A DNA stretch of 64,000 nucleotides, from positions 1,071,501 to 1,135,500 of the forward strand of contig NZ_CP060092.1 of assembly GCF_014217335.1 (NCBI RefSeq), written 5' to 3'. The first letter of the stretch is position 1. Every line of letters starts with the position of its first letter. This DNA is from Teredinibacter purpureus. GTDB lineage: Bacteria; Pseudomonadota; Gammaproteobacteria; Pseudomonadales; Cellvibrionaceae. Under the pieces are notes generated by a model. That model did no database searches and was not told the DNA's origin. It saw nothing but the letters and a program-made list of their open reading frames with translations. This document shows, one piece after another, positions 36,862 to 45,064 of this stretch. The position numbers and the translations under genes are program-made.

Positions 36862-37194
36862 ATGCGTATTTTTTTAATTTTTAGTATGCTTATTTCTGGT
36901 TATAGCTTTAGCTGTGATAATGCAACCGAAACGTATTACACGTGGGCGAACTTGAAAGTCTTTCCAGAGACGGTTTCTAGCCCCATTACTAAGGCTGAAG
37001 CCGAGAACAAAGAGTTAAAAGGTGAGGCTTATTACATACAGCTTGTTTGTGACTCAGGTGACTTGTTAATGCTTACCAAAAGGCTAAATGGTGCGGTGTT
37101 TTTCCAGATAGATTACCTCGATAATGCTGAGGGGATCTATGGAAAGATTACAACAAACTCAAATGGAGGTACTACGAAGTATGTACACAGGTGA
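36862..37194 (+). CDS. Cassette 20: unknown exported protein
   Basis: 110 aa. Signal peptide (IFLIFSMLISGYSFS) ending at or before Cys18; second Cys at LVCDSGD. Beta-rich mature sequence ending GGTTKYVHR. Family not recognised. Confidence 0.62.
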   Translation: MRIFLIFSMLISGYSFSCDNATETYYTWANLKVFPETVSSPITKAEAENKELKGEAYYIQLVCDSGDLLMLTKRLNGAVFFQIDYLDNAEGIYGKITTNSNGGTTKYVHR

Positions 37195-37197
37195 AGC

Positions 37198-37310
37198 CTC
37201 TAACAATACGTGCCAGCTGACATTTTGGTCGGCGCTTCGTTTTGTGTATGGCTCCGCCATTTTACACAAAACTACACACCAACCAAAATGCAGCTGCACT
37301 CTGCGTTAAA
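37198..37310 (+). repeat. attC 20 (subfamily H relative)
   Basis: 113 bp; R'' CTCTAAC, R' GTTAAAT. Ends CTGCACTCTGCGTTA as in attC 38. Confidence 0.9.
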
Positions 37311-37714
37311 TAGCTCGGCAACATACTATTTATACGGCGTGAAGATTTCAGTTTTAAACTTACATTTTTAGCTGTGTAGTGGTTTTAAATATAATGCTAG
37401 TTTCATAACGAAACAGTTCGTTTAGCTCTACCAGCATTAAACCGTGCAAACCACTCTAAAAGTCTGTTTTAGTATTTTAAGTTTTACTGGTTGCAAGCAT
37501 ATTTTAGTAACTCGTAAAAAGTGTTATTTTCGAGCGGGTAGTTTTAATGAAGAAAAAAGCAGAGCGGGGTAGTGGTGTAAAGTTTACCGGTCGTTCTTCT
37601 TAGGGTTTTCAGGTTTAGCGTTTACGGGTGTTCATGTAGCGTTGTTCGCCACTTTGGTAGCAAAGCTCCATTTGCGTTCCGCAACGCAGTGTTGGTGTTG
37701 TTTGGTGTATCGCC
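37311..37714 (+). other. Cassette 21: no convincing gene
   Basis: 404 bp without a supportable ORF. The only plus-strand start worth noting is an ATG near 37,547 giving 18 codons (MKKKAERGSGVKFTGRSS). It could be a non-coding, promoter or regulatory-RNA cassette. Confidence 0.5.
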
Positions 37715-37842
37715 ATTTAACAAGGCCATCATGCTGCGCCAGCAAGCTGGCTGGACAAATTTTCCGTTGTTTGTTTTGTGCTTTAACGCTACGCTAGCAC
37801 AAAAAAACAACTCCAAATTTGCCGCATATGGCGGCGTTAAAG
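37715..37842 (+). repeat. attC 21
   Basis: 128 bp; R'' ATTTAAC, a perfect RYYYAAC, R' GTTAAAG. Confidence 0.9.
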
Positions 37843-37974
37843 GCTGTTCGTGGTTTTAGGGTTTTCCACCAACGAGTTAGCAGTGATCGTCCGCCTCTTT
37901 CAGTCCGTGTGTTTAACCGGTAAAGTGGCTTGTAATAAAGACCGCGTCAACGTGGCACCAATGGAGGGTTTAGC

Positions 37975-38151
37975 GTGTTGTATCCATCTCAATCCATCCG
38001 TTCCCTGTGTTCCGTTTTGTCGTCAACTAATAATCAAGGGCAGTGCTTCGCATTTGTTTGTGCCGGGCTAAGTCCAGCACAATTAGCTAATACAGTGCTG
38101 CCCTTAACAAGTTTAGCCATGCGACGCCCAAAAGGCGGGCGCACATGCTAA
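37975..38151 (+). CDS. Cassette 22: doubtful small ORF (copy 1)
   Basis: 58 codons from a GTG with GGAGG 8 nt upstream, the best ribosome site in this 320-bp cassette; the last 16 codons lie in the attC. A different frame (37850-38071, 73 codons, Cys-rich) is also open. I cannot tell which, if either, is translated. The cassette is repeated identically as cassette 59. Confidence 0.35.
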   Translation: MLYPSQSIRSLCSVLSSTNNQGQCFAFVCAGLSPAQLANTVLPLTSLAMRRPKGGRTC

Positions 38152-38162
38152 AGGCGTTAGGC
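38102..38162 (+). repeat. attC 22 (61-bp subfamily G)
   Basis: 61 bp; R'' CCTTAAC, R' GTTAGGC; simple CGACGCCC/GGGCG stem, the minimal attC form. Identical to attC 59. Confidence 0.9.
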
Positions 38163-38168
38163 TTCCCT

Positions 38169-38759
38169 ATGATGCAGAAGACATTACCAGTAATTTTAAT
38201 AATTATAAATTTAGTCTACGCACCGTTTCTATTTCTACTAGTCTGGGGAGGGATGCCCCGATGGTACGCGCAAATGTATGGTGTTGGGGTAATAATCCTT
38301 GGATGCCTATTTGTAGCGGGTTACAAATTGAAACTAAAAAATAGAGGCATCTTACTGCTATGCTGCATGCTGGCAATGCTTTTAACGCACACTAAATCCG
38401 GTCTAGTATTTGGTGTTGTAATTCCCAGTGTCACAATTGTTTATGCCTTGTTAGTGTCACTTGCACCTTCTCGTTACCCTTACTTATTTTGGTTCGCTTG
38501 TGGTACGGTTGGGTCGTATATCTGGCTTCAGAGCGCCAATAATTTTTGCAATTATCTCGTTTTGTACATGTATTCGTTTTTTTCAACAGAAACTGATCAA
38601 GTACTAAGCTTTATAAGGCCAATAGATCTTGAACTTATCGCTTTATCCTTGGTTGTGGTTGGCCCACAGATCGTTAGTATAGTAGTTCTACGGTTTTTGC
38701 AGACTCGCGGCCTAACAAATAAAGCCAGCAGGACGCCGCAAGCGGCGCCTCTGCTTTAG
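38169..38759 (+). CDS. Cassette 23: unknown polytopic membrane protein
   Basis: 196 aa from the ATG at 38169, the first after the R' box. About six membrane segments (for example LPVILIIINLVYAPFLFLLVW and LIALSLVVVGPQIVSIVVL). The C-terminal RGLTNKASRTPQAAPLL is translated from attC 23, so it may have lost its original stop. Function unknown. Confidence 0.65.
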   Translation: MMQKTLPVILIIINLVYAPFLFLLVWGGMPRWYAQMYGVGVIILGCLFVAGYKLKLKNRGILLLCCMLAMLLTHTKSGLVFGVVIPSVTIVYALLVSLAPSRYPYLFWFACGTVGSYIWLQSANNFCNYLVLYMYSFFSTETDQVLSFIRPIDLELIALSLVVVGPQIVSIVVLRFLQTRGLTNKASRTPQAAPLL

Positions 38760-38768
38760 GCGTTACTT
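38710..38768 (+). repeat. attC 23 (59-bp subfamily G)
   Basis: 59 bp; R'' GCCTAAC, R' GTTACTT. AGGACGCCGCAAGCGGCGCC core, as in attC 49. Confidence 0.9.
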
Positions 38769-39144
38769 GTCTATTAAAAAAAGTTTGGTGTGTAGTTAAG
38801 TTTCAGTAGGGTATTCCTAAATTCGTTACCCTCCATCAAGTTTAGGTAAGCCACCTTTGGTCGCTTACAACGTGCTTCGTAAAAGGTAGATTTGGTAATC
38901 CGGTAAAGCTTCGTTGCAAAAAAACGCAACCAAGCTTTACCTAGCAAAGGGAGTTTGCGGCTTATTCCTCCCGTTTGTTCCTTTCTGTTGGTTGCCATAA
39001 TCACTTGTTGTTTTGGGTCAATTTTATGCCTTCTGTTTTGGCTATCCCACGGTTATAGTTGGGTCTAACCAAAGCTTCAAGCTTTTTAAAAAAATACAGA
39101 AATTGGCGTAGCAGCGTAGTTAAAAGTGAGTAGGTGTTTGGTAC
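38763..39144 (+). other. Cassette 24: structured non-coding cassette (copy 1)
   Basis: No convincing plus-strand gene. A 76-codon minus-strand ORF (38774-39004) exists, but the near-identical cassette 26 carries a 1-bp deletion inside it, arguing against coding. At about 38,899-38,940 GGTAAAGCTT and AAGCTTTACC flank GTTGC/GCAAC around an A-rich loop, a 15-bp stem with one mismatch. TTACAACGTGCTTCGTA upstream recurs in cassette 52. Confidence 0.6.
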
Positions 39145-39263
39145 AAGTAACAAATCGCTGCACACGGACGCATATTGCTACGCTCGTTTTTATGTATGTC
39201 GCGGTGCTCCATTTTACATAAAAACGCTCTCCGCAATATGCGCCGGTGAGCTCGGCGTTATAT
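39145..39263 (+). repeat. attC 24 (119-bp subfamily D)
   Basis: 119 bp; R'' AAGTAAC, R' GTTATAT. Same as attC 26 up to the cleavage G; close to attC 42. Confidence 0.92.
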
Positions 39264-39281
39264 TTCGGGAGTGGCGAATAC

Positions 39282-39536
39282 TTGGAAGACATAAAATTTA
39301 TTATATTTGGTTTGGTGTTCTTCCTTGTAGGAGGTGCCTTCGAATATTTTAGGCGTAATAAGCCATGTGAGAAGTGTGGCGGGAAGATGAAAGTTGTTGG
39401 CGTAAAAGATCCGCTAGGTAAGAATATTACAAAGACGACTACAATTGGGATTTCGCTGGGGTTCCCACATGATAAATTAGTCAAATTAAAGTGCAATAAA
39501 TGTGGTCAAATCAAGAATGAAAAATGGAAGTCATAG
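39282..39536 (+). CDS. Cassette 25: membrane-anchored zinc-ribbon protein
   Basis: 84 aa from a TTG at 39282 with GGGAG 10 nt upstream; no ATG is available after the R' box. One membrane segment (FIIFGLVFFLVGGAFEYF), then CEKCGG and CNKCGQ about 40 residues apart, a four-Cys zinc ribbon. Function unknown. Confidence 0.6.
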   Translation: MEDIKFIIFGLVFFLVGGAFEYFRRNKPCEKCGGKMKVVGVKDPLGKNITKTTTIGISLGFPHDKLVKLKCNKCGQIKNEKWKS

Positions 39537-39558
39537 TTAGCAATATTTTAAGAGTTAA

Positions 39559-39654
39559 ATATAACAAATCCAGCCAAGCTCAGCCACTGCGTGGCTTGGA
39601 CTTCCGTTACGGCGCTTCGCGCCTTCACTCCAGCCCTTGCTGGCGACGTTACTT
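39559..39654 (+). repeat. attC 25 (subfamily K)
   Basis: 96 bp; R'' ATATAAC, R' GTTACTT. Confidence 0.9.
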
Positions 39655-40029
39655 GTCTATTAAAAAAAGTTTGGTGTGTAGTTAAGTTTCAGTAGGGTGT
39701 TCCTAAATTCGTTACCCTCCATCAAGTTTAGGTAAGCCACCTTTGGTCGCTTACAACGTGCTTCGTAAAAGGTAGATTTGGTAATCCGGTAAAGCTTCGT
39801 TGCAAAAAGCGCAACCAAGCTTTACCTGGCAAAGGGAGTTTGCGGCTTATTCCTCCCGGTTGTTCCTTTCTGTTGGTTGCCATAATCACTTGTTGTTTTG
39901 GGTCAATTTTATGCCTTCTGTTTTGGCTATCCCACGGTTATAGTTGGGTCTAACCAAAGCTTCAGGCTTTTTAAAAAAATACAGCAATTGGCGTAGCAGC
40001 GTAGTTAAAAGTGAGTAGGTGTTTGGTAC
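39649..40029 (+). other. Cassette 26: structured non-coding cassette (copy 2)
   Basis: Copy of cassette 24 with about seven differences in 494 bp, separated from it by one unrelated cassette. The 15-bp stem keeps both arms while the loop loses one base, so the stem is what is conserved. Confidence 0.6.
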
Positions 40030-40148
40030 AAGTAACAAATCGCTGCACACGGACGCATATTGCTACGCTCGTTTTTATGTATGTCGCGGTGCTCCATTTT
40101 ACATAAAAACGCTCTCCGCAATATGCGCCGGTGAGCTCGGCGTTAAGT
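40030..40148 (+). repeat. attC 26 (subfamily D)
   Basis: 119 bp; R'' AAGTAAC, R' GTTAAGT. Confidence 0.92.
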
Positions 40149-40165
40149 TCCATCAAGAGAATGTC

Positions 40166-40462
40166 ATGAGATTAAAAGTTGGATGGCTATTGTTGGCAAC
40201 TGGAATTGTTGCAGGGCTGTACTTTCTCGGCTTGGCTCTCTACTTTTATGGACTGTATTTATCTCAGCCAGATAATCCAGCGAGACATGAGTATTTGATG
40301 GGAGTGGCAATTGGTAGCATGTTTGCTTGCCCCTCTTGGGTTGGAGCTTCCATTGGGGGGTATTTACTTCAAGATAAGCTACATAAATCAATTCGTCTTG
40401 GTAGCTACATAGTTTGCTTTATTTCTTCGCTAGTATTTCTGTATTATTTGGTGTTTGGCTAG
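40166..40462 (+). CDS. Cassette 27: unknown membrane protein
   Basis: 98 aa from the ATG at 40166 (AAGAGA upstream); the frame extends through attC 26 without meaning. Three membrane segments (about 5-30, 46-68, 76-97). Function unknown. Confidence 0.62.
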   Translation: MRLKVGWLLLATGIVAGLYFLGLALYFYGLYLSQPDNPARHEYLMGVAIGSMFACPSWVGASIGGYLLQDKLHKSIRLGSYIVCFISSLVFLYYLVFG

Positions 40463-40474
40463 TATGCGTTCAGA

Positions 40475-40567
40475 ACTTAACAAAACAATCAACCGGACTT
40501 CGCTAAGCGTGGTTCGCTTTGCTCACAATACAACGCTTAGCTACGCTCGGTTATTGTGGCGTTATGA
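40475..40567 (+). repeat. attC 27 (subfamily C)
   Basis: 93 bp; R'' ACTTAAC, R' GTTATGA. Confidence 0.92.
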
Positions 40568-40864
40568 GCCGCCAAATTTTGAGAGTACGTCCATATTTTT
40601 GTGGAGAATACGAATAATTTGAATGCTGCCTTGGGTCGCTATGCGATAAAAAATTATATGACTACCCTGAGGAAATCTTTGGTAATTTTCTTTTATATGG
40701 TTACAGTTATTGCCTATTTCGGGGGTATTAGAAAGCACATGAAATGTATCATCAAATTGCTTAATGTAAATGTAGCGTTGCTCTCGTCCCCAGCGCTTTT
40801 CAGTAAATTTAGCTATAGATTTCAAATCAGTTTTAGCACGTCGTGTTAAAGTAAATGCGCTCAT
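40562..40864 (-). CDS. Cassette 28: ParE/RelE-superfamily toxin
   Basis: 100 aa. FTLTRRAKTDLKSIAKFTEKRWG is the ParE N-terminal helix pair; YQRFPQGSHIIFYRI and IQIIRILHKNMDV match the C-terminal strands. ParE toxins poison gyrase. It overlaps the antitoxin stop by 4 bp, is the only clear operon on the opposite strand to the array, and its stop reaches into attC 27's R' box. Such pairs are known to stabilise cassette arrays. Confidence 0.88.
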   Translation of the reverse strand: MSAFTLTRRAKTDLKSIAKFTEKRWGREQRYIYIKQFDDTFHVLSNTPEIGNNCNHIKENYQRFPQGSHIIFYRIATQGSIQIIRILHKNMDVLSKFGGS

Positions 40865-41103
40865 ATATGACTTTCAGCATCAAGTTCACGCATGAGGCTG
40901 TCATAGCTATAGTCAGCTGTACCGCTTTCTTCTCCGTCAGCCAGCATTTGGCGCAATACATCAAGTTTGCTCTCCTTATCTTCAAGCACCCTCAAACCTG
41001 CACGTATAACCTCGCTTGCAGAGCCATAGCGGCCACTTTGAATTTGATGAGAAATAAAGCCGTCAAAGTGTTCGCCTAACGTCATACTTGTGTTTTTAGC
41101 CAT
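40861..41103 (-). CDS. Cassette 28: ParD-type antitoxin
   Basis: 80 aa. N-terminal ribbon-helix-helix (TSMTLGEHFDGFISHQIQSG) with RYGSASEVIRAGLRVLEDKE, the CopG/ParD signature, and a disordered acidic C-terminus (DGEESGTADYSYDSLMREL) that binds the toxin. GGAGG is 6 nt upstream. First gene of the pair, so antitoxin precedes toxin. Confidence 0.9.
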   Translation of the reverse strand: MAKNTSMTLGEHFDGFISHQIQSGRYGSASEVIRAGLRVLEDKESKLDVLRQMLADGEESGTADYSYDSLMRELDAESHI

Positions 41104-41126
41104 GATTCACCTCCGGAATACCAATA

Positions 41127-41145
41127 TATACCTAATTATGGTATA
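41127..41145 (-). promoter_or_regulatory. Probable ParD operator/promoter
   Basis: TATACC ... GGTATA palindrome 24-42 bp upstream of the antitoxin start, with overlapping -10-like TATAAT-type sequence. It gives the reversed cassette its own promoter and autoregulation site. Confidence 0.55.
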
Positions 41146-41149
41146 AAAG

Positions 41150-41254
41150 TCATAACAAGTCAAAGCACGCGGACGTGGCAAAGCTGTCACCTTTTGTGCA
41201 AAAACACGCACAAAAGGTGACAGCTTTGTCACGCCGGTGTTTGAGGCGTTATAA
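41150..41254 (+). repeat. attC 28
   Basis: 105 bp; R'' TCATAAC, R' GTTATAA. Unusually perfect inner stem, AAAGCTGTCACCTTTTGTGC with its complement. Confidence 0.9.
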
Positions 41255-41264
41255 GTAATTGCAA

Positions 41265-41594
41265 ATGTTTAAGAAAATTGTAAGTTTTTTTAAAAACAAA
41301 AAAATAGAGTGGTATGAGCCTGATGACCCAACTCCAAGGGAGCAGTGCCCTTGCTGTGATTACATATCGTTGCCTGAGCGTAACAACTACTTAATATGTC
41401 CGATCTGTTTTTGGGAGGATGATGGTCAGGATGTTGATGAGTTAGATATCGAGTCTGGGCCAAACCACGGCATTACATTGCGGGAAGGTAGGGAAAACTT
41501 TAAAGGGTTCGGTTCATGTGAACTGGAAATGAAGAAGCATGTTCTTCCCGAGCATCAACGAAACAGTTATGAACTTAAATCAAGAAACTTATAA
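41265..41594 (+). CDS. Cassette 29: CPCC-type cysteine-rich protein
   Basis: 109 aa from the ATG at 41265. Contains CPCCDYISLPERNNYLICPIC followed by WEDDGQD and ESGPNHGITLREGRENF, the cysteine-rich CPCC family pattern (zinc-binding CPxC ... CPxC). No characterised role. Stop is the attC TAA. Confidence 0.82.
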   Translation: MFKKIVSFFKNKKIEWYEPDDPTPREQCPCCDYISLPERNNYLICPICFWEDDGQDVDELDIESGPNHGITLREGRENFKGFGSCELEMKKHVLPEHQRNSYELKSRNL

Positions 41595-41693
41595 CAAAGC
41601 CAGTCAATCTGACCTCCGTAAATTGGCTGCTTTTTTGCAAAAACACGCAAAAAAGCAGCCAATTCACTCCGGCAGTTGCTGGCGGCGTTAGCT
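41589..41693 (+). repeat. attC 29 (subfamily A)
   Basis: 105 bp; R'' TTATAAC, R' GTTAGCT. Confidence 0.92.
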
Positions 41694-41701
41694 TAAATCG
41701 A

Positions 41702-42118
41702 ATGAAGAAAATATTTTCAATTCTACCATTTTCAATACCTTTTTTATGTTGGGGTGCTCTGAGTGTTTGGTATTTGTATCAGGGTAATGTATTTTCAGCT
41801 TCGCTAGCATGCTTACCTTTTATCGCATTCATATTTTTTATAATTTCGCCACATAGTGGGCCTGGGAACTTTGCATTTACTAAGCAGATGGGGCCAGTGC
41901 GGGAGGAAGATGAAACTGAGAGGCAGTACCATCTTAAAATGGCTAAATGGTGGCTTTATGGTTTTACTACAGCTCCTTTATCATACTTAATGATATTTTT
42001 TTTCGAGCAATATGTTGGTTTGGTAGTTGTGTTCGCCTTGCTAGGCACCGTGTTTGGTATTGCTTGTTTATTAAAATTTGTAGGTAGTCTATACAATGCA
42101 GTACGTGCAAAAAGCTAA
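41702..42118 (+). CDS. Cassette 30: unknown four-segment membrane protein
   Basis: 138 aa with membrane segments at about 8-26, 32-50, 87-104 and 108-128 and a charged loop (REEDETERQYHLKMAKWW) between the pairs. Stop is the attC TAA. Function unknown. Confidence 0.65.
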   Translation: MKKIFSILPFSIPFLCWGALSVWYLYQGNVFSASLACLPFIAFIFFIISPHSGPGNFAFTKQMGPVREEDETERQYHLKMAKWWLYGFTTAPLSYLMIFFFEQYVGLVVVFALLGTVFGIACLLKFVGSLYNAVRAKS

Positions 42119-42241
42119 CAAGGCCAGTCAGCATCGCCCACTGCGTGGGCTGGACAGCTTACACTCCGCGCCTTTTGTGTTTGCTGCGCTCTTAACACAA
42201 AAGGCGCTCCATGCAAGCTGCCGCTGCTGGCAACGTTAGGC
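42113..42241 (+). repeat. attC 30 (subfamily E)
   Basis: 129 bp; R'' AGCTAAC, R' GTTAGGC. Confidence 0.92.
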
Positions 42242-42249
42242 ACTCATAA

Positions 42250-42570
42250 ATGATCAAGCATATTGTCTGGACACTGATAACAATATCCGCATGTGTAATT
42301 ACCTTTAAGGTTACGGTTAAGGCTGATCAAGAGGTGATGTTCAGGCTGCTTTTACAGCAGTATCTACTCGATTATGAAATGCTTGTGTCTCATGAGAAAA
42401 GTCTTGAGAGCGGAGACCCTTCATCTATTAATCGAAGTACCGAGAATATGAAGAGTATGGTTATTGGAGATATGAAAATGGCCATCCCTCTATTGGAGGA
42501 TGGTTTTAATCCGGATCTATCTGAACCATACATTGAGGAGGCAAAGGCTCTTATCAATAATCACAAGTGA
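42250..42570 (+). CDS. Cassette 31: unknown membrane-anchored or exported helical protein
   Basis: 106 aa. N-terminal hydrophobic segment (IVWTLITISACVITFKVTV) and an all-helical remainder (LLLQQYLLDYEMLVSHEKSL, PYIEEAKALINNH). Function unknown. Confidence 0.62.
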   Translation: MIKHIVWTLITISACVITFKVTVKADQEVMFRLLLQQYLLDYEMLVSHEKSLESGDPSSINRSTENMKSMVIGDMKMAIPLLEDGFNPDLSEPYIEEAKALINNHK

Positions 42571-42590
42571 GGTAAAGGTTAAAAGTAAAA

Positions 42591-42721
42591 GCCTAACAAG
42601 GCAATGCAGCACAGCCACTTCGTGGCTTGGACAGCCTAGCCGTCGCTCGTTTTGTGCATGGCTTCGCCATTAACGCACAAAACAATCAACAACTAGTCTG
42701 CCGCTGATTGCGGCGTTAGGC
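42591..42721 (+). repeat. attC 31 (131-bp subfamily E)
   Basis: 131 bp; perfect R'' GCCTAAC and R' GTTAGGC. Matches attC 56. Confidence 0.93.
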
Positions 42722-42731
42722 TTCATTGGGA

Positions 42732-43118
42732 ATGAATCAGATATTTATCATAATAGTAGTTAGCTTCGCTTGTGTGGCGCTCTATATCTGGAGGTCGCAA
42801 ATATCCCGAAGGAATGAAGCTCGCCAAAACATATATAAAGAGATTAAGCAGCAGCAACCCGAGTTTTTTAAAGCAGTCTCTGATTTAATGTTCAAGCATG
42901 ATCCAATTGAGATTAACTTTGAAACAAATACAGACGAATATGATCCAGAAGCTGGAACTGTAATATCTAGGCTGCCAACGGCGAATAACGAAGATGAAGC
43001 CTTAGATATCATACATCAAGAGTTCGTTGTTTGGTTTGGTGAGGATACAGCGGGTAATCGTAATAGGTATGTCGGGTTGGCAAATGAAATTTGGGCATTG
43101 TGGCGTGAAAAAGCCTAA
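42732..43118 (+). CDS. Cassette 32: unknown membrane-anchored protein
   Basis: 128 aa from the ATG at 42732. N-terminal membrane segment (IFIIIVVSFACVALYIW), then a soluble acidic domain with DEALDIIHQEFVVWFG and IWALWREKA at the end. Stop is the attC TAA. Family not recognised. Confidence 0.65.
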   Translation: MNQIFIIIVVSFACVALYIWRSQISRRNEARQNIYKEIKQQQPEFFKAVSDLMFKHDPIEINFETNTDEYDPEAGTVISRLPTANNEDEALDIIHQEFVVWFGEDTAGNRNRYVGLANEIWALWREKA

Positions 43119-43226
43119 CAAGTTTGTCAACAGGACATTTTTTGCTACGCTCCGTTTTGCGGTGGCTTCGCCACTTTACCGCAAAACTCCACTACACAAA
43201 AAATGCCTGTTACAAAGGCGTTAGTT
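43113..43226 (+). repeat. attC 32 (subfamily B)
   Basis: 114 bp; R'' GCCTAAC, R' GTTAGTT. Confidence 0.92.
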
Positions 43227-43247
43227 TTTAGCGAGTAAATAGAATAT

Positions 43248-43634
43248 ATGGAATTTAAATCGAAAACCTTTCTAATATTCCTGTGGATTCTATTGTTGGT
43301 TTTTATAGGTTTGGATGTCCTGGTATATAGTGTTGTGATTATTCCCAAGCAAATAGATTTCGGAGTATTAGAGAATATAATCTATTTCATCTGGTTCGCT
43401 GGAAAATTGGGAGTAGTTGCAATGTTAATTACTAAGCGCGGTCGTACTGATCTCGGTATATACATTACGCTATCACCTATTTTTTTGGGTGGATTGTATT
43501 GCGCAACTTTTTATCCATTTACTTCTGGTGTTGGTTTTACATCCGACTCTTTTTACAATGTTGTAATTTGTGTTGTAATAGGTATATTCGGGTTTGTAAC
43601 TCACCGGTGTGTTAAGCCGGTAAGTGAAAACTAA
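43248..43634 (+). CDS. Cassette 33: unknown four-segment membrane protein
   Basis: 128 aa; segments at about 7-32, 42-60, 70-90 and 103-121, with short loops. Stop is the attC TAA. Function unknown. Confidence 0.63.
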   Translation: MEFKSKTFLIFLWILLLVFIGLDVLVYSVVIIPKQIDFGVLENIIYFIWFAGKLGVVAMLITKRGRTDLGIYITLSPIFLGGLYCATFYPFTSGVGFTSDSFYNVVICVVIGIFGFVTHRCVKPVSEN

Positions 43635-43766
43635 CAATACGCTCAAACACCGCTCCGGCCTTCGGCCTCCACTGGACGCCCAATGCTACGCTCGTTTGTG
43701 CATTTGCTTCGCAAATTATTGCACAAACCAACTACACATTGTGCGCCGTTTAGCTCAGCGTTAGAG
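43629..43766 (+). repeat. attC 33
   Basis: 138 bp; R'' AACTAAC, R' GTTAGAG. Extra side stem GGCCTTCGGCC. Confidence 0.9.
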
Positions 43767-43773
43767 TTTCATT

Positions 43774-44127
43774 ATGAAATTTATCGCGTTAATAATTTTA
43801 ATATTTCCAAGCTTGGTTTTAGCCTGTTTTCCAACCGATGGAAGTGAGGTGGAGATTATCGGTACAGTAGTACCTTCTGTATATAAAACTGAAGAAATGA
43901 TCGCGCACTATAGTGCCTTGGAGCTAGTAGAGCCCGAATGTTTTTCACCGGATGGTGAACTTTCAGATGAAGAAGTAAAAATTGGAAAGGTTCAACTTGT
44001 GGTTCCAGAAGGCTTTGAAGTTGAGGTGGGTGGCAAATATCGGGTAAACGGGAATGCTTTTCATGGCCATACGGGCCATCATTATACAAAAATCATATTA
44101 AGTTCTAAAAATGTACAAAAACTCTAA
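43774..44127 (+). CDS. Cassette 34: exported DUF4431-like protein
   Basis: 117 aa. Signal peptide ending VLAC. An EVEIIGTVV strand opens the domain and the C-terminus has GNAFHGHTGHHYTKIIL, the conserved GHT-x-HH-T motif I associate with DUF4431. Possibly metal-binding. Stop is the attC TAA. Confidence 0.68.
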   Translation: MKFIALIILIFPSLVLACFPTDGSEVEIIGTVVPSVYKTEEMIAHYSALELVEPECFSPDGELSDEEVKIGKVQLVVPEGFEVEVGGKYRVNGNAFHGHTGHHYTKIILSSKNVQKL

Positions 44128-44223
44128 CAAGTTGCTCCTGCTGACATTTTTTCCGTTACTTCTTTTGTGCTTAATAGCACAAAATCATCCACTCCAAAAA
44201 TGCAGCAGAGCAAGGCGTTAAGT
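44122..44223 (+). repeat. attC 34 (102-bp subfamily I)
   Basis: 102 bp; R'' CTCTAAC, R' GTTAAGT. Near-identical to attC 55. Confidence 0.92.
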
Positions 44224-44226
44224 GGC

Positions 44227-44550
44227 ATGAGCATCGAAGAGATTAAAACTGAAAATATAAATGCTATCGTGGAAGTTGGCCTTCATGAATCTTGCATGAG
44301 AGATCGTGACGGCTACTATTCTGGTGTTCGGCCAAATCATTGGATGCCTGGACGTGACTATTGCTTTATGGGTCAGCTGGACTTCATTAATACTGATCTT
44401 TTAAAACCAGGAGATACTTGCAGAGCAAATGGAAGATTTATAATTGCATCACAGGATGTTCCCGAATTTAAGCCTGGTTATTGTTGGCATATTTGTGAGG
44501 CAAACAAAATAATGGGCTATGGTAGGGTCGTTGAAATCACAGGCACTTAA
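44227..44550 (+). CDS. Cassette 35: unknown soluble protein
   Basis: 107 aa from the ATG at 44227, 4 bp after the R' box and without a Shine-Dalgarno; upstream frame is attC. NAIVEVGLHESC, GRDYCFMGQLDFINTDLLKPGDTCRANGRFII reads as an OB-like beta domain. Stop is the attC TAA. Confidence 0.62.
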   Translation: MSIEEIKTENINAIVEVGLHESCMRDRDGYYSGVRPNHWMPGRDYCFMGQLDFINTDLLKPGDTCRANGRFIIASQDVPEFKPGYCWHICEANKIMGYGRVVEITGT

Positions 44551-44676
44551 CAAAGCAAATCAGCATCAGTCGCTGCGCTCCTTGGACAGCCTTGCCGTCG
44601 CTTTTTTTATGCATGGCTTCGCCATTTTCGCACAAAAAAATCAACAACAAGTCTGCCGCTGTTTGCGGCGTTATGT
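44545..44676 (+). repeat. attC 35 (subfamily E)
   Basis: 132 bp; R'' ACTTAAC, R' GTTATGT. Confidence 0.91.
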
Positions 44677-44685
44677 GGCCAAGGT

Positions 44686-44961
44686 ATGAGATATATATTT
44701 TTAGCATCAATTTTATTTTCTCAATCGGCGATAGCTTGCCTATGCAATAATGAAGTGGTTTTTTATACGGGTGCTAAGGCTATTGAAGCCAAGTATCCAG
44801 AGTATAAAATTACTCGAGAAGAGTATGAGGCCGTTGAATTAGACAAGAAGTGGATGGTTCTTAGGAAAGAGCATGTATATAAAGAAAACCCAAGAGAATA
44901 TCCAAGGGCATTCATATCAAAAGAGGGCTGCAAACTTGATAAAGTATTTTGGTCTAAGTAA
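44686..44961 (+). CDS. Cassette 36: unknown small exported protein
   Basis: 91 aa. Signal peptide ending SAIAC followed by LCNN; mature part is charged and helical (ITREEYEAVELDKKWMVL) with a third Cys near the end. Family not recognised. Confidence 0.62.
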   Translation: MRYIFLASILFSQSAIACLCNNEVVFYTGAKAIEAKYPEYKITREEYEAVELDKKWMVLRKEHVYKENPREYPRAFISKEGCKLDKVFWSK

Positions 44962-44963
44962 GC

Positions 44964-45057
44964 ACATAACAAGTTTAGCCAGCATCGCCCCTTCGGGGCT
45001 GGACCTCCGTTTCGGCGCTTCGCGCCTACACTGCGGCCGCTGCTAAAGGCGTTAGCT
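44964..45057 (+). repeat. attC 36 (subfamily K)
   Basis: 94 bp; R'' ACATAAC, R' GTTAGCT. Confidence 0.9.
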
Positions 45058-45064
45058 CTAAAGT

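Noticed and set aside
38774..39004. 76-codon minus-strand ORF in cassette 24
   Set aside because: The near-identical cassette 26 has a 1-bp deletion within it, and the composition follows the hairpin rather than a protein.
39086..39496. 136-codon minus-strand ORF, partly repeated at 39971-40156
   Set aside because: Runs antisense through attC 24 and the cassette 25 zinc-ribbon gene; its repetition only reflects the duplicated attC.
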